NCBI RefSeq assembly: GCF_032062135.1
Contig: NC_092859.1
Span: 127,620,376-127,684,375 of the forward strand
Origin: Pyxicephalus adspersus
Lineage: Eukaryota > Chordata > Amphibia > Anura > Pyxicephalidae
Reading direction: 5' to 3'
DNA: 64,000 bases
Shown: piece by piece, positions 11,116-22,900 of the stretch
Layout: each line of letters starts with the position of its first letter
Position numbering within the stretch: position 1 is the first letter of the stretch
The notes under the pieces: generated by a model
What the model saw: only the letters and a program-made list of their open reading frames with translations
The model's database searches: none
What the model was told of the DNA's origin: nothing
Program-made: the position numbers and the translations under genes

Positions 11116-14100
11116 CTGTAATAGAATGATTTAAACACTCCATTGTAGTTCCAGGGTAACCATACATCATAACAATTTCATTGTTGGGATTATAGTGTAA
11201 ATGAATACAAGGACCTGCCACTGAAAGCCATCATCAGCACAATGTATGAAAACATATAAAGTAACTTGATTAACTAAAAATACCATTACCGGCTCAGTGT
11301 TAAAAGACCAGCATATTTAACAGGTGAAACGTCATGCTAGTTTTAATTGATGCTACGGTGCATGTCAACAGACATTTCAGCTAATAAAATATTTTTTTTC
11401 TGAAAAGCTTGCTGTGGAGGAGTTTGTTCATCAACGTTTATTGAAGTCTACAACTACAAGGAATTATTTGTATTTCTAGTCACAAAATGTATCTGGCTTC
11501 TCTAAAACATTAGCAGAACTTCATTTCAGAGACGTTTTGATATTTGATATTTTGCTATAGTAAACAGGTAAATATGATGAAAATTGGTGCTAAGTTGAAG
11601 GGTCCCCATTTAATAGTGTCATTATGTAAAAAGAAACCTTACAAATCATATTTACATATACAGAACTCTTTGAATGTATATCACAGAGAAGGAAATTCTT
11701 AATGGAACATTTATGAGCAGTAGCTACTATAGAACATTTAAGATTTTTTGTCTAGGACTACCTTGTAGGTTCTAGGTCTTCTTAGAGAAAGCTTGAAATG
11801 TAGATTAATCTGCAACACCTACAAAAAATGATCAATAGCAGGAAGAGCTTCTATAGCCTTTCCAAGTATGGTGGTATGGGTACCTGTTGTTTAGGTATAA
11901 AACCAAATTTTCCAAGTTCTTTAATATTTGCATGCACCATGTCCCTTGTATCCCATTTTTGTTCCTACCACCCATATTAGAAAGTGCCTGGTATAGGTTG
12001 TAATTTCCACACTGACAATCGATTAACAATGTTACTAGGTTTTAAAACTCTGTATAATAACCATATGCACTCTCACAGAATGTGCTTGTAGTATGCATAG
12101 ACAGCAGGCTGCTTGATTTGTGCACTGAACAACTCTGTTGGCTGTACTGCCTGTTATCACCTACCTATTTAGAAAGCATTTGCACATTTGCATTATAATG
12201 AGATTGGTAGTCTAACCACAGAATTATCAACTATCTTTGCCAGTGACCAAGGGAAAAGGCACGGTTGTAAAAACCATAATGGCACACATAGGCCATGACC
12301 TAGGGTAGGGCCATGTGGGTTGGCACTACTTCAAAACGTTCACATTATGATATGTGGTTGCTTATTCTCCTTCTAGTCAGATCTTCGGACATTTGTGGTC
12401 AAATTTAGCAAAAAAAGTTTAAGAGAAAAGTAAAAAAAGTAAACTTTGAGCATTCAAAAGGTTCTTTGCTAGTTCAGGAAACTTCAACTTTCTCTGCTAT
12501 TTCTTGTGGTGTGTTGAGTTACAATGCAGTTCTATATATAAAGTAGACTCCAAAATGTATTCTAGCAGGAGTTTTTAATAAAAAAAATCATGACATGAGA
12601 GGTGACGCTTGTAGAAAAGGGTGACAAAATTCAATGTGCTTAGGGCAGCATGATGTTGAAACAAATAAGTGACCCCACAAGGACTAAATTGGCTGTATTC
12701 ATGGATCAAGCAAACAGTTACTTAATGGAAAATTATCTTTTTTTTTTACTTCTTTTGCTTTGTGTTGTCAGAGTAATGATAAGTCTATGCATTTATCATG
12801 CAGAAGACAATCAATAAACATGGAGAAATGCAATTGCCTTAAATGCACTTACTGCCTTATCTCTGTCAACTTTTTTGTCCTAATAAAGACATTAGCATAA
12901 AAGGTTTTGTTTTTTTCTCTCGATTACACTTCAAAGACTTTGCTATGATGCTCTTAGTGTGTCTAAAAGGAGTAAATAAAAATTGTTTTTTGAGGTGTTT
13001 AAATGTGACCTCCATTTTTTTTTTGCAGGTTGTGAACGTAAGGATAGCCATCGCGTTAGTATTATTTTATTACAGGCTATAGCATAACACGCTGCTCCCT
13101 ACTTCTTTGCATTTGGATAAAAAATAAATGAATGCACCTTAACACACCCAGCTTAAAATATAAATAATCACACAGGGATTTCATGCTAAATATAGAAAGG
13201 CTGATAGAAGATGTGATAAATTAAGTGACTATTTCCTGTGAAGACAAAAATATATTTGCTGCTATAAAACAGAAGGCACAGAAAAAATTCTCCTGACTAT
13301 TGCTCAAACTGGATTTTTTTTAGGGAAAGTGATAAATATACAAGGAAACTGAGACTTTACTTGAATTTTACTTACCAAGTCCTTTGATACCTGTATTAAA
13401 CTGTTCTCCCTAAAATAGGACTTTATTATAGGGGCTTGTGCCAAACGTTGGACTTGTTTTAATGGTAGCTTGCTTCTAGGTACAATTTACTTGCATTTGA
13501 GATCAGTTTGGTTCCTTTACAGCAGTTCCATTAAAAGGGAAGGTCTGCTGACAATGGCCAGGCCCCCTCTTCAAATGAGGTATTGTATGTAAGTAACAAA
13601 TGTACATGTAAAGAATAAAGTTACAGTTATACTTACCTTATAACTGTCTTCTCTCTGCAGAACCAATGTAAAGATACCATTACTGTCCTTCCAGGTAGAG
13701 TTGAATAGAACATAGAACAAGTCAAACAAGATGGTCTTACAGTGAGCTAGAGTGTCCTTATGCAAGATTTCACCTGTGCTGCATTCCAAAAAGACTCAGC
13801 TCAGAATAATGATTATGGCATGTCTAGCAATACAGAAGATGGGAGTTAGGTGGGTATAATCTGAGGTTTTTCCTTAACATATTGTTGACATACATTATAT
13901 AATTTAGCAAGTTGGGGGGGGGGGGGGGTAACATAAACATACCCTCCATTTAGGTGGAATGTCTGCTTTACCAGAAGCATTTCACCAGCAATAAATTAAT
14001 ACAGGCTGCTTTTGCATTTCCATTGACTTGAAAGAAGAGAGAAGCAGTTCTGAGTCAAATGTAAGTCTCACAATAAAAGCCCAAGGGTGGTGGCAAAGAG

Positions 14101-14985
14101 TAATGCTTTCTAGATATAACTACTTTGCACAGATGCATATGAAAGATAATATATGAGCACACAGATTATTTCTAATTAAAAAAAGAAATCTCCATGCTCT
14201 TCAAGTGTCTCTGAATGAGAAGATATTGTGGAGGGATTTCATGATCCCAAATCCATTACTTTAGAAATGTCAAAATGTCACAATGAACCTTCCAGAAAGC
14301 AGGACACTCTTTTGTAGATTATTTAATGTTATGCATTTTCTCAAATATGAAGAAAACCTATTTTTAAGCCATATGGTAGTTTAAATAATATGTGTAATAA
14401 ATATGTCAGCCTTAACAGGATGCTGTTTGTTGGGTAATTAATTATGAAAGGCAGGAGATTAACCATGAAAGCACTTTACCCCATGTGTGTTTTCACATAC
14501 TTCTATATACATTTATAGTGTGCTTTTTTGTTGATACATTATGCAAAGTGTGAGAGAAGCATTCATAAATGGAGACATTTTTAGAAGTGCTAAAAATGCA
14601 CAAATACACATGAGCATACATCCTGGAATGGAAAATGTTACATCTGTACATTTGCACATTGGGATACTGTTGAGTTAAGCACCCTATTTGCAATGAAGAA
14701 CTTTCAAGCCACTAAGGCAGAAAGAAAAAATGGGAATATAAGAAGGAGAAGCTAGATAACAAAATGTTGCAATATGTAAAATTGCCATCAGTTTAGTGGT
14801 ATGTTAAAAAAAGGCAGCCAATGTCAATAGCTTCTGCCAATGGCTCAGTGGCTTGCTGGAAAATCAGAGGGGAAATAGGGGGTCCTTAATGGGATCACTG
14901 TTATTTTTTTAGTATAAAAGTTTAAAATGGCCACTGGAGTCCTTCCTTGCTTGAGGGAAGGTGTATAATGCTGAATGAACACTAA
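11116..14985. other. Intron (20 kb, first part); no gene recognised
   Basis: AT-rich intron with a 15-G run at 13914-13928. Open frames here are short, overlap on both strands and show no family motif. No promoter or RNA gene was recognised. Confidence 0.55.
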
Positions 14986-15123
14986 GGGCTCTATTTATAA
15001 AACAGGAAATCAGGCATTATTTTAAACATTACCTCATTGGAATCTTCCAGGTTTATGTGTTTTGATGGCACTAATTGATTCCCACCAGGGAATGTTTGAG
15101 GGAATGTTTAATAAAAAAAGCCC
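14986..15123. mobile_element. Short MITE with TAA target duplication (PIF/Harbinger-like), 138 bp
   Basis: The left end GGGCTCTATTTATAAAAC and the reverse complement of the right end GGGCTTTTTTTATTAAAC match at 15 of 18 positions. TAA flanks both sides (14983-14985 and 15124-15126), the 3-bp duplication typical of PIF/Harbinger elements. There is no coding capacity. Confidence 0.6.
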
Positions 15124-15126
15124 TAA

Positions 15127-17202
15127 ATATGAACCTCCAAATATGAGTTTATCACATATGCTTTCTACAGGTCACTGTTTACGTAACGCGAACAACTACC
15201 TCACCCTTATTAGAGTATACATCTATATGTCTAAGGGCCAGGAACAAATTCTCAAAGAAAAAAAATTTTATATTAGACAAATTTGTGATATCATTAAATC
15301 AAAAAACTTTACTTTGCTTTTTTTCCCTTCTACTACACTCCACTTGGATAATTCCTCCTGGATAAATCAAGGGGCATTACAAAAGGTGTTGGATTTGACA
15401 GCATAAATTTGCCTGCCCTAATCCAGAGCCTAATAATACATTTTTACTACAAACATATTTATGTATGAAAATGAGTAAAATTGATTATTTTCCTGCAAAA
15501 ATATATACTTTTGTATTTTGTGAAAAGTACAATGACCAACTTTTCAAATTACCAAAGCCCCTGAATATAATATTTCACAGCAAATTTTATCAGGAGATTT
15601 GAAAATAACCTGTAAACTTGGAAAGTCAAACTGGTGGCAAAAATACTTTTAATTTTACAAAAATTACATACTTTTCCCTACAGATGGTTGATTTTCCTCT
15701 TCTAAAATCAGTAAATATGCAATATGCCTCCTAACTGCCCCACCATGTAATTGATATTTGATGGCCAATGTGTGTAGCAGTCTTCTGACCTCTTTCCTTT
15801 CTTTCATTCTGCTTTCCTGGCCCTTATTTATGTACTAACTAGAGATGTGACACACAGCCAGGGTGCACCTATCTGCTTCGGTGTGTTGCTGTGTAGAGGA
15901 TATAGACATGCGTTCATCATATGTGTTTGGCAATGTCATTAAAAAAACAACCTGCTGACCTCTATAATACAACAACAGAAGGTATGCAACACACACATTC
16001 ACTGTTAATAACTATTATAATTCTACTACATACTTGATTTATAACAGCAATACAGCACTGCCTTTAGGAAAGCATTGACATTATAGCAGCAGCAATTAAT
16101 AAAAAGTATTTGCATGTTATTGATCGCCGGTCTTTCTCACACAACAATAAATAAAATAGGAGAAGCACATATACAGTATATACCAATTCAGACATGTTAG
16201 TTTTACACCCGATATCGGATTATGGCACAGGAAAGCTACTTCACAATGAAAACATATACTGCTATTTCAGCAGCTTGTGCATTTTCCTACCGATCCTGCC
16301 AGATTTAATCCCAGCTTTCTATTGTTTTCTGCAAAGGAATTACTTCTCAGATGGTCATATCGCTTTTCATCCATGGAGATCTCAATTTATTTCACTCTTC
16401 TTCTGTGACTCCAATCATTTTGATATGACTAGTAAAATCCTTTCCCCCGCTGTAACAGAGCTTAGGTTTTTTTTTATTTTCTATTGTGATGTATCTACTC
16501 GTGCAGAACGTAAACTGGAACGCTATAATTCATAGATTCATGATAGGTTTTACCTTGCTGGTTTTGTGTGTCATTTTATATTTTGGTTATTTTATGGCTT
16601 AGATTTTCAAGGTATTTCAAATGATATTCCTTTTTTTAGGGACTGTATCTAATTCATTTTTTTGGATATATATTTAGTTATTCCTCTATTTGTGTACACC
16701 ATTTACCAAGTACATCTTACAACTTTAAAACCTTATATAAACCCTTTGTGAAACTGTAAAAACCTTGCCTAAACCTGGAGAATTAGAGAATACTCACAAG
16801 TAAGAAGTTGTCAATTATATGCTGTATTCAGTAAGTGCTTTATTTACATCCCAACTTACAAAATATAAAAAAAAATGATGGCACTTTGATGAGTTTCAAG
16901 CTCCAAGTATTTAGTCATAGGGCTTTTACCAATGATGACTCCTTTTTTACAAGTGTTCTCTAGTTTGTTGGGTTTCTATAACCCTTTGCAACATTGATCA
17001 GTCCTGGCTGTAAGAGTCTAATAATTATGCACCTCTCCCTCAACATACACTAAAATACAACTGTCCATAACAGCTTTTGAGCTTGTGAGACATCTTTTAT
17101 TGATCCCCTCCTGTTTGTGGCTACAAAGAACTCCAGTGTTCAGGGAAGGCTTTAGGATTTTGCTTGTAGAACTTTATGTTCATTTAGCAAACAGTGCATT
17201 TG
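15127..17202. other. Intron; no gene recognised
   Basis: Frames of about 113-114 codons occur at 15062-15406 and 16194-16535. Their composition is that of translated AT-rich DNA, and there is no splice context or family resemblance, so I treat them as chance. Confidence 0.5.
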
Positions 17203-17480
17203 TGAGGTAGGGCACTGATGTTGGACAAGAAGACCTGGCACGTGATGACCATTATAGCTCATTCCAAAGGCGTTTAAAGGCCCAGGGCTGTGTTTGGGAT
17301 TCTTCAGTTCTTCCACTCCAATTGATTGTACCCTTTGGTCTCATACATTTGGCTATATTGTGTATCACACTATGGCTATGAAACCATATTTTTATGGAAC
17401 TCTATGTTGAGAATAATCTGAAGACCACCATTGTTGACCTTTTGACAATTCTAGTAGCCTTGCTGTCACTAACACTTTTT
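17203..17480 (-). mobile_element. Decayed Tc1/mariner-like remnant
   Basis: The stretch CACTGATGTTGGACAAGAAG, then CTCATTCCAAAGGCG and CTTCAGTTCTTCCACTCC, follows the wording of a widespread fish and frog Tc1-like transposase gene read in reverse, so the coding strand is minus. It is heavily diverged with no open frame. A second remnant of the same family is at 33236-33515. Confidence 0.6.
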
Positions 17481-18453
17481 CAGGGACTGACATGAAATAA
17501 GCATGCAGCAATTAAAGTCAGAGGGAATTCAGTACTCTGAATGTGTGTTCCAAGCCAGTGACGCATCCGAATAATAGGAAGAAAACTGATATTTTCATCA
17601 ACATACAAATTATCTCAGTAAAACGTTCTATACTATGTGGCTATTACAGACGTTAATTTTAATTTACTGATTCAAATACATAAAACTTGCTAAAAATTCT
17701 GCACCATCAACAAGGTGAGACCAGGGTTCTCGTGCATGATAATCTTGCAACAAAGGTAAGCACTTGTTTGATAATCATAATTTTAAAGTCATTAAAAGAA
17801 TTTGTTTTCATTGATGCTGTTTCTACAAATCAAGCCTTTTAATGATTTATTTCATAAATTCATTACTAATCTAAACACTGACATACTTCAAAGCATTTCA
17901 GAGTTCTCCAGAAGGGCAAAAATGTCACCCACTGAAATACAATGAAGTTACTGTCCCCTGAGTCTCTCAGTCCTATTTTGCATTTCTATGCGAATGTCAA
18001 CGCTTGGTTCACCGTTAGATTTCTTATTACATCTGTTAAAAGTGCATAAATAAATGTACATTCAAATTACAGAATTACAGTTCTGTGACTGAAAATTCCC
18101 AAGTTAGTGCTTCAGTTGAAATGCACAAGAGATTTTATCAAAAGTATTTAAAACAGAAATTCTAACTAATGTTACAAGGTGATAACACAAAATAAAATGT
18201 GTCAGGATCATCAGAGGTTGCATAACCTTGTAGAGTATGAATAACAAAAACTGAACAAGGAGAGAAAGATACCAGTCTTTCAGAATGCCAATGACTAAGG
18301 ATTCTCTTTGTTAATGACAGAGGCGGCCCTCTTATGGAAGAATAGGGAAATTTCAAGTACATTTTGGTTTAAAGTTTACATAATTAAAAATTTATATCAC
18401 ATTATTCAGAATAGAGATTTTGACATTTGCAAAGTAATTACAAAGACCCTTAA

Positions 18454-18835
18454 CGTCCCTAGCGGTAATTCCAAGTGTGGCTTGGGGTAAATTTTCAGTA
18501 CCAAAAGTGGTAACTCCGAGCCACACTCAAGGTAGAATTGCAAGGGAGATTTAAAACCTATCTGGTTCCCACGTGCCCGTGGCATCCTCCAGGGATGCCC
18601 GGGTTCTGCTTCCTCTGGCGGTGCCTGCCCGGCATCTGTGTAGCCTGGTGATGCCGGCCCGCCCAGCATCTGCACCCGGGGACGCAGATGCCGGCCGGGC
18701 CATGCAGGTGTGCAGCTGGGGGGCAGAACTGTGTGGCTGGGAGGCGGGACCAGGCAGGAAATTTAAAAAAATAAGTATTTTTAAATGTACCGCTTTGACA
18801 TTTAAAAATACTTATTATTCAGACCGCCAGGGAGG
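18454..18835. mobile_element. TTAA-flanked MITE (piggyBac-like), CNTCCCTNGCGGT family
   Basis: The left end CGTCCCTAGCGGT and the reverse complement of the right end CCTCCCTGGCGGT are inverted repeats. Each is flanked by TTAA (18450-18453 and 18836-18839). The 382-bp interior is GC- and CpG-rich (18560-18740) in an AT-rich intron and has a perfect 19-bp hairpin near the right end. There is no transposase. Overlapping frames on both strands through the GC-rich part are artefacts. Confidence 0.78.
18770..18816. repeat. Perfect 19-bp inverted repeat with 9-nt loop inside the TTAA MITE
   Basis: AATAAGTATTTTTAAATGT (18770-18788) is exactly complementary to 18798-18816; the loop is ACCGCTTTG. It lies just inside the right terminus of the element. 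Confidence 0.93.
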
Positions 18836-19764
18836 TTAACAGTGTATTGCCAACAAAATTGTGCATGTACTTTATTTTTTTCACAGTATTTTAGCATTTT
18901 TCCAAAAGATTCAAAGCAATTTGCAGTGCAATAGTGCAAAGGCAAATGTGAATGTTCTATACTTTATAAGTACATCTATCCAGTAATACTTTAATACAAA
19001 TAGGAATGTGAAAATACTGTTATATTAAAAAAGGTATATATCCTAATGTCTTAGTTATATTTTGATTGACAGTCCTCTTGCAACTGTTTTTTTTAGAATA
19101 AGCTTTATATCACTGTCGGTCCCAAGCAAGTCAGTGAACATGAAAGCAAGTCAAGTGCCATGAGAAGGTCTGCACAGTTTAGAAAGGCTGGAAAAAATAA
19201 AAAAACAACTGATGCAAATCTTTCCTGATTATCAAGCAAATAAAGGAAAATCTCAGCCATGGAGCTCTGGTCATTTACAAACAACTCTTCCATCTTTTTT
19301 CTCTCAAGAGATGATACAAAAGAAAGCTTAAAAGAGGCCAGAGCAAATTATAATGTACTTATGTATGTTGCCTGTTTTCCGTATTTTCACATTATGTGCT
19401 GATTGTAAAAAATGCATTCTTTTTATTCTGGACTATAAGTGGGAAATCACAGCATGAGATAATAGTGGGCTCTGCACATTTTTCAGATGTCATCAATTTG
19501 AAATTATTTGGAAAATTGACATAAGGCATAATTTTGTATTACAATGCAGAATTTCCTCCCATTTGGTATTTACATGATCATCAGGATTGTGCCATTTATT
19601 CAAGTAAACAAAATATTCTCAATTGGATAACTGTGCTTGTCAGGGAACTTATCCAAGTTTATAGAAGTTAAAAACTTTTTATTCATCTTGCCTTAAATCA
19701 TGTGTCTGTCATACTGGTTTGAAGTATGCGAAGTAGTACAGTACAATACTCACCAACACACACA

Positions 19765-19988
19765 GGGCCTGATTTAATAAAGCTCTCCGAGGCTGGACAG
19801 GATACACTTTTATCAGTGAAGCTTGGTGATCCAGAAAACCTGAAACGGATTTCCTAAAAGTAATGGGCTATTTGTTAGGAAATGTTTTCAATCTTGGACC
19901 AGATGCATTCCAGGCTTGCCGGATCACCCAGCATCACTGATGAAAGTGTATCCTCTCCAGCCTTGATGAGCTTTATTAAATCAGGCCC
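19765..19988. mobile_element. Fold-back MITE, GGGCCTGATTTAATAAAG family, full copy
   Basis: The first 21 bp (GGGCCTGATTTAATAAAG...) are exactly complementary to the last 21 bp. ACA flanks both ends (19762-19764 and 19989-19991), suggesting a 3-bp target duplication. The similarity continues inward: CAGGATACACTTTTATCAGT on the left pairs with ACTGATGAAAGTGTATCCTC on the right, so the whole 224 bp can fold back. A 3' fragment of the family lies at 35282-35375. Confidence 0.85.
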
Positions 19989-19991
19989 ACA

Positions 19992-22900
19992 TTTGACACA
20001 ACGACACATTTTATAAAATAGTATGTGGGAAGCCATACTTATGATTTAAAAAAGACACATATGAAAGCACAGTGCTTTTTAATAGATATGGAGAAAAACT
20101 TCACAATTCATACATCTGGAAAATATAAAGGCATATAAGTTTATTTTAGGACAGAAGCATAAGGATGACTGTTAATATCCTAAAGTGTCTAAACTCAAAA
20201 TCAAACATTGATTATTTTTTGTGACCTACCAAAATTAAGAAAAGACTGTATTCATTTTACAAGGTTTTTCCTCAATATTTTTGTCTAGTGATCCTGTGAA
20301 TAACACTTTATCCTAGGATGACAATGCTCCCTTTCTACACTGTATCTTTAGGGGGTGGTCCCATAGTCTGCACTTCAGATATCTTTCTCAATTTATCTCT
20401 GTTACATGGGGGGGGTGAACTAATATAAGTTTATATCATTTGTAGTCTCCTTTTAGTTCAAAAGAAGTGACAATAAACATTATTTCTGTAAAAATCACAT
20501 ATTTACAAAAACATTTCTTAGCCTGAAACTTTAAACCTTAAGCAACCACAACTGAAGATTGGTAAACTGCAACATTACATTTTTGTTATTGGGTTCAGAT
20601 ATCTTTTATTCTCACTAATAAAATCTCCAGTAATTGTAGTTAAATGATGAACAGATAAAACAAATTACTTCTTATGGTGTGAGCATATGTAGCAATTAAA
20701 CACACCATTGTCCAAATGCATGCAATTAATTGCTACTACATGCTACTTGTGTAACTTTCGTCATAGAAGGCTACTTACACCATCTGTTAGGTGATTGATA
20801 GCGATGCATAATGATTAATACCTGGCAATTCTATTATTATTGAACTAGTAAAAATTCATACTGTGCTGAGTTGCAGAAGTGGTGGATAATATTCACATGG
20901 CTTTTACTTTTTAATATTGCTATCAGCGTTTGTCTTTAAAATGAAAAATATTGGCATGAACATAAGCCCCTAAAACTAGCCATACACTTACTAATTTTGT
21001 GAATGTCTTAAAGCTGTTAGTAAAAAAAGCTCTATAACATTGAACAATGATTTTTAATAAATAGTATTTGTAGTGTAAGCTACGGAAAGCTTAGCAATGC
21101 TTTTCACAACTATTCTAAGCATGTTTAAAATTGAAAATAATACATTTATATTGAACTTATGCAGCACCCTGGCTGTTATATTTGCAGCTTCTATGGCAAT
21201 CCACCAGTGAGGAGCTTGCAGAGAAAGAATGGACAGAGCATTTCTGCTAGAGCTAAAACAAGGAACTTAGGTCACTATATTTATCCTCAGTCTAGAGTTA
21301 TCCACCATGGTAATCTCTTTTGCCACAACTCCGCATCATTAAATTTGAAAAACTGGGTACATACTGTGAGTACGGGGAGTCACCATGTGACCTGGCATTC
21401 CCTGTGCATTGGCGCAGAGAATGTCATGACTGGAGTGGAAATGTCCAGTATAGGCAAAATTGCAATAAATACTACTTGTAATAAAATCCAAGATGGAAGT
21501 GGGAAGCATTTGAAGAAAAGTCCAGAGTCTGGGGTTAAGCTTTAATTTCTTGTTAGCAGAACTAAAACTTCAAAAGTAAAAAATTGTAGACAGGCAATGC
21601 TCCTTCTGCAATAAATTAAACCTAACTGCTTGTTATAAATAATTTAGGTACTTATCTCATCTTCACCCATTCTTTTTCCAGGTTCTGGTCTTCAGCCATC
21701 CTGATTGGCCAGGCTGGAATGATGGAATCCCCATACATGCATTTTCTAATTAAGATAGAGTTTAAATTAAGTTTCTAAATTAGGTCATATCCAGCAGCCA
21801 GCTATGCTGGGTTCATACACTAGGCTGCACATGTGCAGTTCAGTGTGCATTACAGAAAAGGTGTTGAACAGGCAAGTAAACCTTTGTTTTGCACAAGGGA
21901 CATTCCCTTCTGCAATAAGCAGCCTGCCTGCTCACAATTTTTTTATTTTAATCTGTTGAACTTTAAGTGCAATCTGTTCTACTTTAGGTGCACATAGATC
22001 AGGTATTGTATTGATCAAAGGGTACTTGCTTGTAAAGTAAATCCTGCCGACTTGATTAAGAAAAATAAGCAGTTTGTATGGGATTCCTTTGAAACTAATA
22101 GGTGTTAAAAAAAATCAAAGCAGTCCAACCCTTATATTAAGACTTTATTTTAGTAGACTCCAATTATTGGGATGTTTTTCTCCAAGTAATCTTGAAATGT
22201 AACTCTCTAATTCTTTGTCCCTTTAAATCCTCCAGCAGTAAAGGACTGTAATTTAAATGACAATCGTTGTATGGCAGTGCTGACACAACTAAGTTACAAT
22301 AACAAGACATATGGTTAAATAACCGGCAGACATTGAATTCCAAACGCAAAATGGGAGAGATATATTGCTGGCAAAGTTTGTAGACAATATTTTCTTGTAG
22401 TTGTCTCCACTATGATTCATAAACAGGTATTACAGAATGTATGAAAAAAAAAATCAGATTTACTAAAATCCTCATTGGATGAAAAAATATATATTTTATA
22501 CACATACAGCTCTACAGCCTTGTGTCAAATCCTTTGTCAACAGCAATCTGAAATAAGTATTGCTTTTTTGTTAGGGAGGCTTCAGTTTTATGAGAATAGA
22601 ATAAATGTAGACACTTCTAACAATTCACGTTGTGATTTTATATTTCATAGTACAATACCAGATTTTCTAACTTAGCAATTACTGATGGTATAACATTTTC
22701 TATCATCAAAGAACACAAAGGCAACAGTAGTACAGGAATGTATGATGTGGCTGAATGAGACATGTTTCAGAAACGTGATGCTAAAAGTATCTTTGTGTCA
22801 CTGATCTCCTAAATGTGGAGGGAGTGTAATCACTTTTCCCAAAGCAGAGTGCTTTTTCTGCTTTCATACTGCTTCCTAAGGGGCTTATGCCAAATCCCAG

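Noticed and set aside
10985..11221. A 78-codon open frame taken as a stand-alone small protein
   Set aside because: Only 10989-11115 is UNC13 exon; the first residues are read-through across the acceptor site.
15062..15406. 114-codon open frame
   Set aside because: It starts inside a MITE, has AT-driven composition and no splice context or family resemblance.
18406..18839. Overlapping 88-89-codon frames on opposite strands in GC-rich DNA
   Set aside because: They lie within the TTAA MITE; open frames on both strands follow from GC content.
21159..21545. 128-codon open frame
   Set aside because: There is no recognised motif and no splice signals at its edges; it may be part of an unplaced old repeat.
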